Shown piece after piece: positions 13,620 to 25,984 of a stretch of 64,000 nt of DNA (its first letter is position 1; every line of letters starts with the position of its first letter). Source of the stretch: Sipunculus nudus. Lineage: Eukaryota > Annelida > Sipuncula > Golfingiida > Sipunculidae. Under the pieces are notes generated by a model. It made no database searches. It was not told the origin of the DNA and saw only the letters and a list, made by a program, of their open reading frames with translations. Both the position numbers and the translations under genes were made by a program. Location of the stretch: assembly GCA_026874595.1 (NCBI GenBank), contig CM049312.1, positions 53,137,429 to 53,201,428 on the forward strand, in the 5' to 3' direction.

Positions 13620-15945
13620 AATACACCAAACATTGGCGGAAATTTGCGGCAAAGGCTTTCGACTGATCGACATTGCTCCTATGGCAACAGAGGACAGATC
13701 AATGCAAGGCGACACGCAGGTATAGCTTCAGTCACTGTGCTCAAAACGCGTCCAGCGTCGTAGCACAGCTAGGTATATTGTGTGGAGCCCCGGTGATTGT
13801 TTATTCCAAGACTTAACCAACGTCGCGTGCCATTCAGTGGTGGATTACCTCAGCACTGCGGACATGACTTGGAGGTACATGACAATTTATTTAGTGTGTA
13901 TGTGTGTGCTTGTGTTTACTAATATGATCAATTCACCAGACCAGATTACTTATGATGTAATTTGTACGAAAGGTAGTACCTTTATTCAAATGCATAGTAA
14001 TGTAGGTAGCATGCAAAAACCTATCTTAAAAATAATTGTTATCAAAATGGGTTAGGAGCAGCGAGAGGTTGTATGGTTAGTACTTTTTTTCAGTTTTATG
14101 ATCCATTGTGCAAAATTAATATACGGTCAAGAAGCTTGAACTTTATATAAATGTGACATAATTTGTCAGTCTTAAACTACGAAACTTACGTAAAATTAAA
14201 AAAAAATGGATTTAATAAAGAATTTAAATCTCCCTAAAAGTGCAACACTTTCAAAGGGAATACATGCAGATATTGGGGTTTCCCCCGAAAAATACTTGGG
14301 CCGATAGGGTTAATGGTTTCGATATATGTTAGAAATATGTTTAGAGAAACTAGAGCAAATCTCTTAAATTAAATTTTGGAGATTTTTTTTGGAAATTTTA
14401 GTCCAGATTCATGGTCAAATTCAAATATTAATTCAGCAACTTTTTAACTTAAATTAATGTTGCCAGTGGATTGCAACATTTCTTCTCTGGTATTCCAATC
14501 TGATTTAAACAAATGAAGTAGGGCCAATGGCCTATGGTGAACTGCGACATTTACACATTTAATGTTAAACCTCCGCGAGAGTATAGGGGTTAAGTGACGT
14601 GTAGAGAACGTAAGGAATTCTTTTGTATGTTTACAGGTAAGATACCAAAGATGAGAAAAAATATGTATATATAGATAATGCGAGAAAGACAAGCCTATAC
14701 TAATATATGTAACTGCTTTCCTGAAGCCCAACATTTGTACAATTATCTATATCCAACATTGGCATAATTATATCTCTCTGCTCATCATGGTATAATTATC
14801 TCTACAGTTTCTTATTCCAGTATAGGTTGTAAAAGTAATGGTTTTCCCGGAATCATGGGTATGTGTTCAACTCGACAATATATTCGGTATTGCGTTATAT
14901 ATATTGCAAGTAATACATATGTGATATTTCTAAACCAATGACATAAATCGAGTGTATAAAATGGTACTCTTCTTTATCATTTCATGACACGTGTATGTGC
15001 ATAGCGATTTGATTTGAAAATCAGAAGGCAAACGAGTTTTCTTTAATTCACGCCCACATTGATTATACATACATATTTGACTCCACCATATTTGTATGCA
15101 TGCTCTTTTTGACATATCAGTATTCACATAAGCTTGATCGTTTGATATATCAGTGCAAAACAGAGCGAACTTTAATATATTATTTATCACTGTAAATAAT
15201 ATGGCCTCGATTCCCCTGTATGGAGACCAGCATTCCTCATTCACCTGGCATATTTTTTACTTTATCGATTGGGAATAGAGTGACAAAGAGTTCGTCTGAA
15301 TTCCATACGTGTACCGACTGATACATGGTTCCCTTATTCCCTGTAGCTTCTGAAGGAGTGTATTTGGTGCGACATATATCACCTTCCGTATACCCATCCG
15401 CCTGTGGTTGATATTTGTCTTTGCATATAAGATATCGCGGCTAATTCTCTGTTTATTTACGCAAGGCTGGGTAGTTGATATTCGGCCGACATAACTATTC
15501 ATTGCCTGTCTGTTTGACCAGTCCTTGCTGTTTGCCAATAAATAATGTTTTAATGTGAATAATCACAGCCAAGAACTGCATGTGCCTTGAATGAAGATTT
15601 ATTCAGGTCGATATAGGACACCGGGCGACAGCGTGCTGCGACCTTATCGATATAACACATGATAACGTGACTGAAAACGAAAAGGTTCCGGGCAAAGTAT
15701 GGTATATTGTGACTCCAATGTCGATTTACAAATCAGCTGCAGATTTCAACCGGGATATATACGATTCGAGACTCATCATAATATCGCGGCCGCAAATCAA
15801 AGATTGTGCAAAGATATTTATTGACAATACTGCACAAAATGTTTGTTGGATAATTGTACAAAAATCAATGCGAACATAAATACATGAACTGATGAGATTT
15901 CGTATTCAGGTAACGTTGGAGTTTTGTTAGTTGTGACTTAGTAAT
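13620..15945. other. Intergenic stretch; possible conserved block at 15250-15870
   Basis: No gene recognised. From 15250 to 15870 composition becomes more balanced (several CpG-containing words, ATCGAT/ATCGCGG) and overlapping ORFs of 70-93 codons appear on opposite strands. It could be regulatory DNA for the downstream Sushi gene; I cannot show it. Confidence 0.25.
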
Positions 15946-17127
15946 TGTATCCGCCAAAACGAAGTTTTGCGGATACTATGTTTTTGACCGGGTTCCGCCG
16001 CCGCCGCCGCCGCGTTCGTTTCCGGGGAACTCCTCTGAGACTACTGGACGGATTTTTCCGAAACTTACACCAATTATCGGGTCACATGTGAACTGGTCCT
16101 AACCAATTGGCCTTGACCTCTGACCTTTCCTCTCTGCCCAGCGTCCGTTTGTGCGTCTGTTTCCACACATTAACCCACATATCTCGAGAACCGTTTGACC
16201 GATCAGGAAAAAAATTGTACAAATGTAGCCCTGGGATAGCTTTATAACATACATAAAAAATGGTGGCGCCACCTGCAACCATGTTTGCACAGCGTCCATC
16301 TGTTTGTCTGCCTTGGGTTAAAATCACTCATATCTCTGCAGTGATTTGACCAAATTACCGTAAATACGGCATGCGTATACATCCCGCATAGCTCTCTTGA
16401 TTTTATGACAGGTGGCGCCACCTACATTCACGACCACGCTGTAGACATCCATGCTTATATTTCCGGACTCGTTCGACCAATCAGGAAAAATTTTTTTACA
16501 CAAATGTAGTCCTTGGATAGCTTTATAACATACACAAAAATGGTGGCGCCATCTGCAGCGATTTTTGCACAGCGTCCATCTGTTTGGCTGCTTTGGGTTA
16601 AAATCACTCATATCTCTGCAGTGGTTTGACCAAATTACCTGTAATTCGGCATGCGTATAGATCCTGGATAGCTTTCTTGATTTTATGACAGGTGGCGCTA
16701 GCTTCATTCACGTTCACGCTGCAGACATTAATGCTTATATCTCCGGACTCGTTTGACCAATCAGGAATAAAAATTTACACAAATGTAGCCCTTGGATAGT
16801 TTTATAACATACAAAAAGATAATGGCGCCACCTGCAGTTATTTTTGCACAGCGTCCATCTGTTTGTGTGCTGTGGGATAAAATCACTCATATCTCTACAG
16901 TGGTTTGACTTTTTCACCTGAAATTTGCATGTGTATACATCTTGGATAGTTTCTCGTTCAAATAACAGGTGGTGCCACCTACAATCATGTTTACGTGGCA
17001 GACATCCATTCTAATATGTAACACATGTAACTCTATTTCCCCTTGCCACTCAATCCATGCCTCACTTCACCCGTCCTACTCTGATTTTGGCGGATACACG
17101 TAGTCGCTTGTCGACTACCCGTATTCT
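15946..17127 (+). mobile_element. Family A rolling-circle-like non-autonomous element (copy A1)
   Basis: Begins TGTATCCGCCAAAAC, which pairs with the following GTTTTGCGGATAC to form a 5' terminal hairpin, then a GCC-repeat block. The 3' side carries the inverse TTTTGGCGGATACA (17080-17100), then the hairpin GTAGTCGCTTGTCGACTAC and CCGTATTC. A left terminal repeat matched by a subterminal right copy, followed by a 3' hairpin, is the plan described for Helentron-type non-autonomous elements. The body is about six modules of 130-149 bp alternating in two subtypes, each closed by GGTGGCGCCACC or a variant (16262, 16411, 16542, 16691, 16821, 16968). No protein is encoded. The final CTAG seen in other copies is altered here. 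Confidence 0.75.
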
Positions 17128-17547
17128 TTTTTTTCTTGTCTTTTTAGAACGAGTTAGACTAATGTTATTCAAATCAAATATCATATGTGGATGTGTTCGG
17201 ATAAGGCACATTAATCAATTATCTTCATGCAGTGTACAAATGATTTAAAGCTCAGATTATGACATTCAGCGTAAACAGGTGAACCACGAGTATACTATCA
17301 CCTCGGCTTTAATGTTACAATCAGTTACACTGGGTACATAGTCATCACAACTTCTGATCTTATTTGGCATTAATCAGTGTATTTGAATGTTTGTGAAAGA
17401 AACAATAAATACTTAAGAACGTCTTAATCCTGCTGACTTTATTTAAGCAATGAAAGTAATATAAAGTTTGTCTTTACCTCATGCAGGTAGGGTCTGAGAC
17501 AAGCTGGTGTATCAGGTTCGGGAGCTGAGGTGATTTCGATGTAGGAG

Positions 17548-19481
17548 ATGACCCAGAACGCCGTCACTCAGATCCTGACGACAGTGGTTCCATCATGTAC
17601 ACTGCCGGACCCGCCGGGTCATGCCTTGATCGTCAGTCAGCAGGGACAGCAAGGTCTGTTCAAGACAGGGGAGGTGGTACAGTACCAGTGTGAAGAAAAC
17701 TTTTACCTGGAGAGTGGTACGCTGATACGAAACTGTACACACAGTGGTACTTGGACAGGCTTGGAACCCGTGTGTAAAGAAGGTAGGTCTTGCATTTTAT
17801 AATCCTGTACTTGGGAATCTGATGCAATTCTGTCTACTGCGCTTCCCCGTGTAGATGGTCAAGCTCTCTGTTGCTTGGGTCATTATAGTAACGTTATATA
17901 TACAGTCCCCCAAAGATTTCCTCTGATGATCGTTTTTCTTTTGCACTGTCGTTCGACACCTAAATGCATGACTTCCTTTCATTTTCTTTTCTGCTGATTT
18001 AAGCATGGTATCTCTTGCAGTGGGGCTCCATGGGCTCCCGAAGTAACTTATTACTCCTCTTTTCCATTCTACCAAATACTTGTGTTTGCTCCTAATGTAC
18101 TACAATTTGCCGCCGTCTGTCGTTTGAAAAGTGCAGACCCTACGTCTCGTCCATGAATATAAGAAAAGTTGTCATACACAGTGTCACACGCGCGTTTCCG
18201 TGTGCATGGAGGACCATAAACGATGAAAATGAAAGCTGAAATTCCAACTTTGATATGTTAAGCTAGTATCGGTCAAATGCAGTGATCATTTACCACCGTT
18301 CTGTTTTGGCAGTTCATTTCTTTCACATGGCACAAGTTGATCCATCATGGTACATACAAAGCCATAAAACCAAAGAATATTGGTGCAGCTTAAAAGAAGG
18401 AAAGTCAGAAATTTATATCATTCAGGCAACATACATATAGGCACAACTATATGAACCTGAAAAATTGTTTCCAAATGTGTATTGCGCGCGACATCTATAA
18501 CCTCAGCTGAAACCTGAGTTCTTCAGACGCCTAGGCTTGTTTTGGAAGTTTTTGTGACAGTTCTCGTTGTGGCTTTTGACAACAGATTGTTTTATTTCTT
18601 ATAAGCTTACTTACATTTTGAGAAAATGGACAGATATAAGCACACTTGCATTTTGAGAAAATGGACAGATATAATAATTTGCCCCTACACTGATTGTTTA
18701 ACTGACCTCTGTTTTTGACTTTGCAGCCCGTGTCCTTTCCGCGGTAGAGATCTCGGGGATTCTCCTGGCTGCTGTGGTCCTGCTGGTGATGCTTACTCTA
18801 CCAATCGACTTTTATTTCTATCACAAGAGGAAGAAACGTAGTCAGCTGTCCACATCGCGCATGATCAGAGATCAACAACGACCAAGGCCTCGCCCATTTC
18901 AGAAAGGGTTTGGTTTTAGTCAAACAAACAAAACGGTTATTATAAGTACACAAAAGGAAATGGAAAACTTGTTCATAAAAGCTCAGACCAGAAACTCTTT
19001 CCCACCGATACAAACTAATGGAATTTTAGCTCAACAATCCCTAAATGAACTAACTGTCCAAGAATATTCTACATTAACTAAAGCTAAAACACAGAAGTCG
19101 TCAAAAAGAAAATTAAAGAAGAGACAAAAACGAGTCAAGAGGCCACAGATAGAGCCAGCAGGGGAGAGCGACCTTCTTGAACCTGTGTGCAGCAAAGAGG
19201 AGGTGCCAACCAGCGCGGAGCATTCTCATGACATTGGCATTCAGAATGGCAAGGTTCACACAAATTCAGTAAACGAAACGAATGGTGCTGTTACGTCTCG
19301 TGTGGACACCACTTTCTCTCAGAGTCACACGTTAACGCGTGAAGAACAAATCGTGTACTCCATCCCCGGCGGCGGGATGAGACCTCTACCTGCCCCTCCA
19401 ATGGATGCGTTACGTTGTCTTGAGGCGAAGGGACAGGTATTTGCCTCTGTTGATGATTTGTATTTCAATAAATTTGTTTAG
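17548..19481 (+). CDS. Single-pass membrane protein with one Sushi/CCP domain
   Basis: Two exons, 17548-17782 and 18727-19481, join through a GT-AG intron in matching phase. Exon 1 encodes a Sushi (CCP/SCR) domain: four cysteines in SCTLPDPPG, QYQCEE, IRNCTH and PVCKE plus the conserved Trp in GTWTG. Exon 2 encodes a hydrophobic segment (ISGILLAAVVLLVMLTLPID) followed by a basic stop-transfer KRKKR, then a tail of about 210 residues, very rich in Lys/Arg/Ser with a KSSKRKLKKRQKRVK cluster and PLPAPP near the C-terminus. The predicted topology is extracellular Sushi, one helix, cytoplasmic tail. Sushi domains usually bind proteins in adhesion or complement-like recognition; the ligand is unknown. 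The listed start is the first in-frame Met after a TAG. No signal peptide is visible, so further 5' exons probably exist (an acceptor-like 'gatgtag' precedes 17545). Confidence 0.75.
17783..18726 (+). other. Intron of the Sushi-domain gene
   Basis: Begins GTAGGT and ends TTTGCAG. It contains a 35-bp tandem duplication around 18612-18672 ('ttttgagaaaatggacagat' twice). No other feature. Confidence 0.8.
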
Positions 19482-19669
19482 TATATTCGTATAGATCTGG
19501 AAGAGTTAATATTTCATGCCAAAATCTTCGGGGCAAGCTACAGGTACCGCCCATCTAAGTATGAATTGACCCTTGACGAGCGTGTTCCGTGACTACTGGT
19601 AGACGAGGACCCGGCCTGCTTGGTGTTAATAGAACCGGTATATATGTTGTAGTTTTTATACTATTATGT

Positions 19670-19675
19670 AATAAA
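19670..19675 (+). other. Polyadenylation signal AATAAA of the Sushi gene
   Basis: Canonical AATAAA 189 bases after the stop codon at 19479-19481, on the coding strand. A further AATAAA-like word overlaps the stop region but is too early. Confidence 0.6.
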
Positions 19676-19787
19676 ATTGTTAAACTTTAAGAGTAATTAA
19701 GACTCGTACATGCTGCTGTCAGACTAGAATGTTTTATCCTGTAGCTAAGCCAGAAGGTAACAAAATAAATGTTACCAGTGGACACGG

Positions 19788-19790
<3 letters not shown>

Positions 19791-19843
<53 letters not shown>

Positions 19844-19851
19844 ATATATAT

Positions 19852-19917
<66 letters not shown>
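19791..19917. repeat. Compound (AT)n-(GA)n microsatellite
   Basis: Two AT tracts separated by TGTATATATG, followed directly by about 15 GA dinucleotides. Confidence 0.95.
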
Positions 19918-19920
<3 letters not shown>

Positions 19921-22420
19921 ACTATATATATAGAAGTTAGAATATCTCACAAAGTGAAGTGTCTGAGATCAATCAGAAGTAAAGAAATGACCAGATTGAA
20001 GAGGTTTTTATAAGCACCCCAGCTTGCACTTTCGATGGGTTATATACTGCAATCCTTTATTTAAATCCTATATTGATGATCAGTAACTTCTTTTAATTTA
20101 ATTTTAGGGAAAAAACGACACCGCCCAGAATGTTCGATTTATTCATTTGATCTACTGCCTCCTTGATTAGATTTTTCTGCATGGGGTAGGGTCCTAGATC
20201 CCCCTTTAAATGTGTGCGAGTGCAAATCTTTTAACTCGCCACCTGGTACATATCCAGGATCCACTCTAGTTACAGACTATGGTCACCCACAGGCCTTTTC
20301 TTAATAATGTTGCTTAACTCCTGTAAAATGTTAATTCGGAAGCCCCTAAACCCGGAAAAAATGTATTTTAACTGGTAGATCCTGGAATCAATCATGCTCT
20401 TTTACCTAAGATCTGCCAATGGGGCCAATTTGTGCACAAGAATTCTCAACAATGCACTTACAAAGTTAGGCATTGTGAAAAATAGAAGATTCCCTCAATA
20501 ATGATTAAGATGAATTCAGTAACGCTAAAATTGAAAAATAATTTAAAATTACAACATTTGGACCCAAAGATTCATAACCCCGCATACAAAACAAATACTA
20601 AACAATAGGGTAAATGGTTGCTTTGTTATTCAGAGTAAACAAAAACTGCCTACGGATGCCACTGACTTCCTTCCGGTCAGCTCAAACCGACCTCTTTTAG
20701 GTTAAGGTCGGGGGTAATAACAGTGGTGTGTCAGACTCCTTGAAGCTTGGCAGCACGGTTGTTAAATGGCGATGGATAAGAACATGGCTGGTATACTGGT
20801 CCTCGATCAGAGTCACACAAGCAACTGAGAACTTCGAGCAATAAAAGTTAGTGGAAGTTCAAGTGATGGGTTCCAGCAAAGATGATTCAGGGCTTTGGTG
20901 CCAGACTGAGAGACGAATGTCGTAGGTTTCTCCAAAGAAGACTTAGACCAAATAGACCATAGTGAGGAGAATCGGTTACTTCGGTACTTCGAAACTTATC
21001 CCTGCGCATACAGGTGTTCAAATTATTAATGGCAAGGATTCAAATGACTGCAGGCAATACAAGTCCGCCCTTACGGCATATATGCTACTTGACTCGAGGT
21101 CTAGATGATTTTCTTTGCACAATTTCCAAAAGGATGATATACTTCTTCCATATTGGACAAGAAGCATTTATATGAAATATGTGCTTAGACAAGGTAGATA
21201 CTGGTCTGACGCAGGCACCTTGAAACAAGGGTGTTTATCAGCTGACCATAACGTTCTCCATCAGTTACTGACAGAGATTTACTGACAGCTTCGGTGCATG
21301 ATAGCAAAGGTCAACCATCAAGCTAGAGAACCGTTTCACTCTCTTCGGGTAGATTCTCTTTTGCAACAGGAATTAGTATTCACACGAAACCCCATACCAA
21401 CTTTTGAATAACCTGAAGATTTTCCATTCAACTTAATCAAGGTCTGTAATCACTAAAATCATGTATAAGTGTGCGAAAAATCTCCGCCAGATGTAGCATG
21501 AATAGATGTGGTGGGTCGATCAGTGCCCCCAGCCAGATTAGTTATGAAGGCCTAGCGTTAGGCTAGCAACTGTCAATATTCGTCATTATTCATCATGGGA
21601 AATGTTCGATTATACTAAAGGACTTGCATCAGTTGTTGGTCATTATTCATTGCAGACACTTGTTCGTGATTTCTGAAGGCTTAACAATGTTACTGGATAC
21701 GTCATGCAGAATTTGATAAAGTCGTCATAGTGGTTCTCATTAAACATACACAAATCATTAAATTTTCAAGACATGACCTTGGTATCTATGGTTTTATTGC
21801 TGGGTTTGTGTCATGCTGTTTATTATCGACTGAGTAATACTAAAATTTGTACATGGGTTGTGGGCTGTAAAAGCCGAACAAACGTACGTCTTCCTGATGT
21901 TTCCGATGATCCCTTGTGGTACCAAAATTGTCCGAATTCTGAAACTTGTCTGTTGTTCAGTCTCACCGCCCTCGCCGGAGTGTCCAATGTCTTACAAACA
22001 TATAAATAGAAACACAGTAGGGACCGTGCCAGTATGATTTGTTATCTCAGCGTTCTTGGTTCCTTTGGACCAGTCAGGATTTCGACAAAGTGAAGCCGAC
22101 ACGTACTTATATATTCACAATACCTTGTATACATGTCTACAGTTCAAAGTTGCAAATTAAATAAATAATCAAATGTTGAGATCCTTGTTGGAATAAAAAC
22201 ATATTCTACAAATACGAGTTTGGCTTAGTTGAAACTGTACTGGTCATGTGGCCTAGCAAAATGATGGTGATATTATTATGCCGGATAATTTTTTCTATGA
22301 GCTCTACGTGGCTTTAGCTTTTAAATTTTGATTGGATCCACATATTCAAGATGATTTATGGCAGCCATTTGCCGTCTTCAACCATCTGGATGAAGTGGCT
22401 CCTGTAAAAAATCGAAACTT
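19918..22420. other. Intergenic stretch, nothing recognised
   Basis: About 2.5 kb without a recognisable gene. The segment 20100-21700 has many interrupted short frames on the minus strand and may be an old transposon, but no motif supports a family. A 78-codon plus-strand ORF at 21773-22009 starts with a hydrophobic run but has no supporting context. Confidence 0.4.
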
Positions 22421-22424
22421 AAAC

Positions 22425-22680
22425 AAGGCCTACAGGCCTAATGTGAACCTGTGCAATGGGATATATATTCGGTATAATGCTTCCCTGAGATCAGACTTAA
22501 TTACTTTTGAAGTACATGTATGACATGTATGTGCACTAAGCAACTACTAAACAAGGGACCCATGGGTTATGTTGCTCAGCTGATCGAAGTAGACCTTTAA
22601 GTTAAAATCTAAAATAATAACAAGGCCTACAGGCCTAATGCGAACCTGTGCATTGGGAAATACACCAGGTATAATGCTTC
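22425..22680 (+). repeat. Direct repeat pair split by a family C end
   Basis: The block 'aacaaggcctacaggcctaa' and about 30 following bases occur at about 22423 and again at about 22619. Between them lies the minus-orientation 3' end of a family C element starting at 22551 (ACAAGGGACCCATGGGTTA). The order suggests a local duplication plus a transposon fragment. Confidence 0.6.
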
Positions 22681-22744
22681 AATGCTGGACCATTACTTCT
22701 CATGTATATGAACAATGCAAGTACTAAACATTTTGAATAAGAAA

Positions 22745-23150
22745 CAATTACACAAACATCACTGCTGAAATTCTTGCATGGGTGCACACAACACAAAAAT
22801 GATTGTAGCTGGCACCACCAGTCTTGTATATAACAAAACTATCAGAAATATATACATATGCCCAATTTCAGACTGATATATCAAACCCCTTCTGAAAATA
22901 AGCAGGGACACACGCTGTACAAAAATGATTGTAAGTGGCAACACTAGTCTTGTATACGACAAAGCTATAAATATTTATATATATGCCCAATTTCAGGCTC
23001 ATATATCAAATTCCTCTGTAGAAATAAGCAGGCACATACACTGTGCAAAAGTCATTGTAGGTGGCGACACCTGTCTTGTGAACGAGAAAGCCATCAAAGA
23101 CATAGACAGGTCAAAATATCAGGCCAATACATCAAAATTACCTTGAGTCT
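22745..23150 (-). repeat. Three diverged GGTGGC-CACC modules
   Basis: Three tandem units of about 120 bp, each containing a decayed palindrome (GCTGGCACCACC, AGTGGCAACACT, GGTGGCGACACC at about 22809, 22934 and 23051) followed by GTCTTGTATA-like text. In reverse orientation they match the internal modules of family A ('atttttgcacagcgt', 'ttgatatat'), so they look like the worn remains of such an element without ends. Confidence 0.55.
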
Positions 23151-23189
23151 GATGCCTGGGGCTGACCAGGCTTAGGTGAGAAAGGCAGT

Positions 23190-23770
23190 TGCCCCGAGTG
23201 AACTGTGAAAAATTTGCTGGCTAAGGCTACTGACCTGCACCTGGCTAAACTGAGTGAACTCTTGACCTGTTGCATAATCTGACACAGTTGGCACTCTGCA
23301 AAAGCTATAAATAGATCAAAGCTGAACTTTGGTGCCAAATCTGATGCAGTGGGCAGTCTGCTAACACTATAAATAGAATGCAGCTACTGCACTGAGTGAA
23401 CTCCTGACCCATACCTGGCTGCACTGAGTGAACTCTTGACCTGTTGCCTAATCTGATACATTTGGCAGTCTGCCAAAGCTAGAAATAGATCGAGACTGAC
23501 CTCTAGCCTGTTGCCAAGTCTGAAATAGTAGCCACACCATTGCATAAGCTCATGCAGGGGCCCTGCCATGAGGGGCATGACACCCATGAGGTGTTCACAT
23601 GTCGCCAATGAGGTGATCACATGTCACCCATGAAGTGATCACATGCCTTGTGCTTGGCACTGATTGAACTCTTGACCTAAATCTGGCTGCACTGAATGAA
23701 CTCTTGATCTGTTGCCAAATCTGAAACAGTTTGCAGTTTCTCAAACTATTTAAAGATACAGACACAATCT
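23190..23770. repeat. Diverged tandem repeat ('ctgagtgaactcttgacctg')
   Basis: Blocks such as CTGAGTGAACTCTTGACCTG and 'ggcagtctgc' recur at about 23240, 23390, 23425 and 23665 with variable deletions, interleaved with 'aaagctataaatagatc'. The unit is roughly 130-230 bp. No coding content. Confidence 0.6.
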
Positions 23771-25984
23771 TGGAGTGTTGGTAAATCTGTTTACACATAC
23801 TGATAGACTTGGCTAAAATGTTTTTTTTTTTTCAAGCTGACATTTTCATCAACTTTTTTTCAAAATATCTAGACTAATAAAAGATGCATTTCTTTCATTG
23901 TTAAAGGTCCAATAATTTTGCCAAAAATCATTCAAGTAAACTTGAACAAAGGCTACCTAAGAATAATTTTTGTGCAATGTTACAGAAGTTATAATTGAAA
24001 CAATAATTTTGTAGAAGAACAGTTTTGCAGTCCTCAGTTTGAAATGGACATAATAATGGCCATAAGACCAACAAAAGCTTTTCTGATATGATTGAAAGAA
24101 CCATGTCCTAGGATAATTCTTTTGAAAATTGAACAATTGAACTTGACAGTTTCATCATAAACATTTTAATCTGAAAGAGGCTAAAATTATGAGGATTTTG
24201 CCCATAAAAAACCGGTAATTGTAGGTGGCACCACAAAATCTGCAACATCAAATACGAGTCATGTGACCAACATTTGCACAATACTTGGTAATGCTAGCTT
24301 CTGTCGTTTCTGAGATTACTATGTCAGTATGCTTACTTGGCCAAATGACTGTTCAAATTCATGTAACTCCACCAAAATTCATCAAATGCAAACCATTTGA
24401 ACAAACTTGAGAGGGATTGCCTCTGGGATCATTTCTGTAAAATATTGAACAATTTTACTGGACCGTTTACAAGAAGAAGACTTTTAAAGGTTTTTCAGTT
24501 TTTTCCCTATAAAATCTAAGTAAACACAGATAACAAAAAAATAAGCTGAATCCCACAAATTTTGATATGTGACAGTTTATTGCATAAAATCTGGGAATTT
24601 TAGCTCCTGCCATTCCTGAGAAATTATGGGTTAATGTACAGATGACCAATGACCCCCATACAAAAACAGGTCAATGCAGGTGGCGCCACCAATACCTGAA
24701 TTTCATATATGACTCATGTGACCAACACTGGCATAAAATTTGGTGATGTTAGCTCCGGCCGTTTCTGAGACTGTCATTTTAGTATGCCTTTTTGACAGAT
24801 GAGTTGGTTCAACTTCCTGTAATTCGGCCAAAATTCGCCGAACTTGAACCATTCAAACAAACTTGAGAGAGATGGTATAAAAGATTATTTTTGTGAAATT
24901 TTGAACAATTTGGCTTTACCGTTTCGGAGGAGAAGATTTTTAAAGGTTTTTTACTTTTTTCTCTATAAAATGCAGAGATTTTCAGATGGCTAATTTTTGG
25001 CATTAAATTTCATGATGCTAGCTCCAGTCGTATTTAGCTCATCTGACTGAAAGTCATCTGAGCTATAGCGATCACTCTTAGTCCGTCCGTCCGTCCGTCT
25101 GTCTGTCCGTTAACCAGGCACAAATCGTTACCGCTGGACCAAGAATCTTGTAACTTGGGATTCTGAGAGGTCGATGACAAATCTTCTTGGAAACCAGAAA
25201 TTAGGTCTCTGTTACCCATATCCATCGAGCTATGGGGCCCCAAAGTACCCCCCCCCCCCCAGAATAGCAAACAATTTCATACAAAAACTTCAATATCTCA
25301 TAAACTACATCACTGATGGTCATGATTTTTGACATACATATTGATCATGAGATGTTCCATCAGTTCCAGGAGACTGGTGGCGCCACCTGCATTTTTTCGA
25401 TTTTTTACGAATTGTTTTCTCTATTTTTGAGACCTTTAAAAATGTGAACATCTGTTGACAGGGCACAAATCGTAAATACTGGACATAGATTCTTTATTCT
25501 TGACACAGTAAGAGACCTATAAAAAGTCTCCATGGAAACCAGAAATTAGGTCTCTGTTACCCATATCCTTTGAGCTATGGGGCCTCAAAGTATCCCCCAG
25601 AATAGTCAAAAATTTCATACAAAAATTTTATGTCTCATTAACTCATCACTGATGGTCATGATTTTTGGCATACATATTGATCATGAGATGTTTCATCAGT
25701 TTCTGCAGACTGGTGGCGCCACCTGTATTTTTCGATTTTTACGAATTGTTTTCTCTATTTTTGAGACCTTTAAAAATGTGAACATCTTTTAACAGGACAC
25801 AAATCATAAAGACTGGACCTAGAATCTTCATTCTTGACACAGTGAGAGACCTATGAAAAGTCTCCATCGACACCTGAAATAAGGTCTCTGAAGTGTCTGA
25901 ACAACTAATGCAGAGATCAGCATGATTCTTTGCATGGATATTGACCATTAAGTGTTTTTATTGGTTCCTGCAGACTGGTATTTT

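Noticed and set aside
16082-16917. Overlapping ORFs of 60-127 codons with VAGGAT / WRHH motifs
   Set aside because: Translations of the palindrome-bearing modules of family A, not genes.
21773-22009. 78-codon ORF with a hydrophobic N-terminus
   Set aside because: Resembles a secreted peptide, but cysteine spacing fits no known family, and no splice, promoter or repeat evidence supports it.
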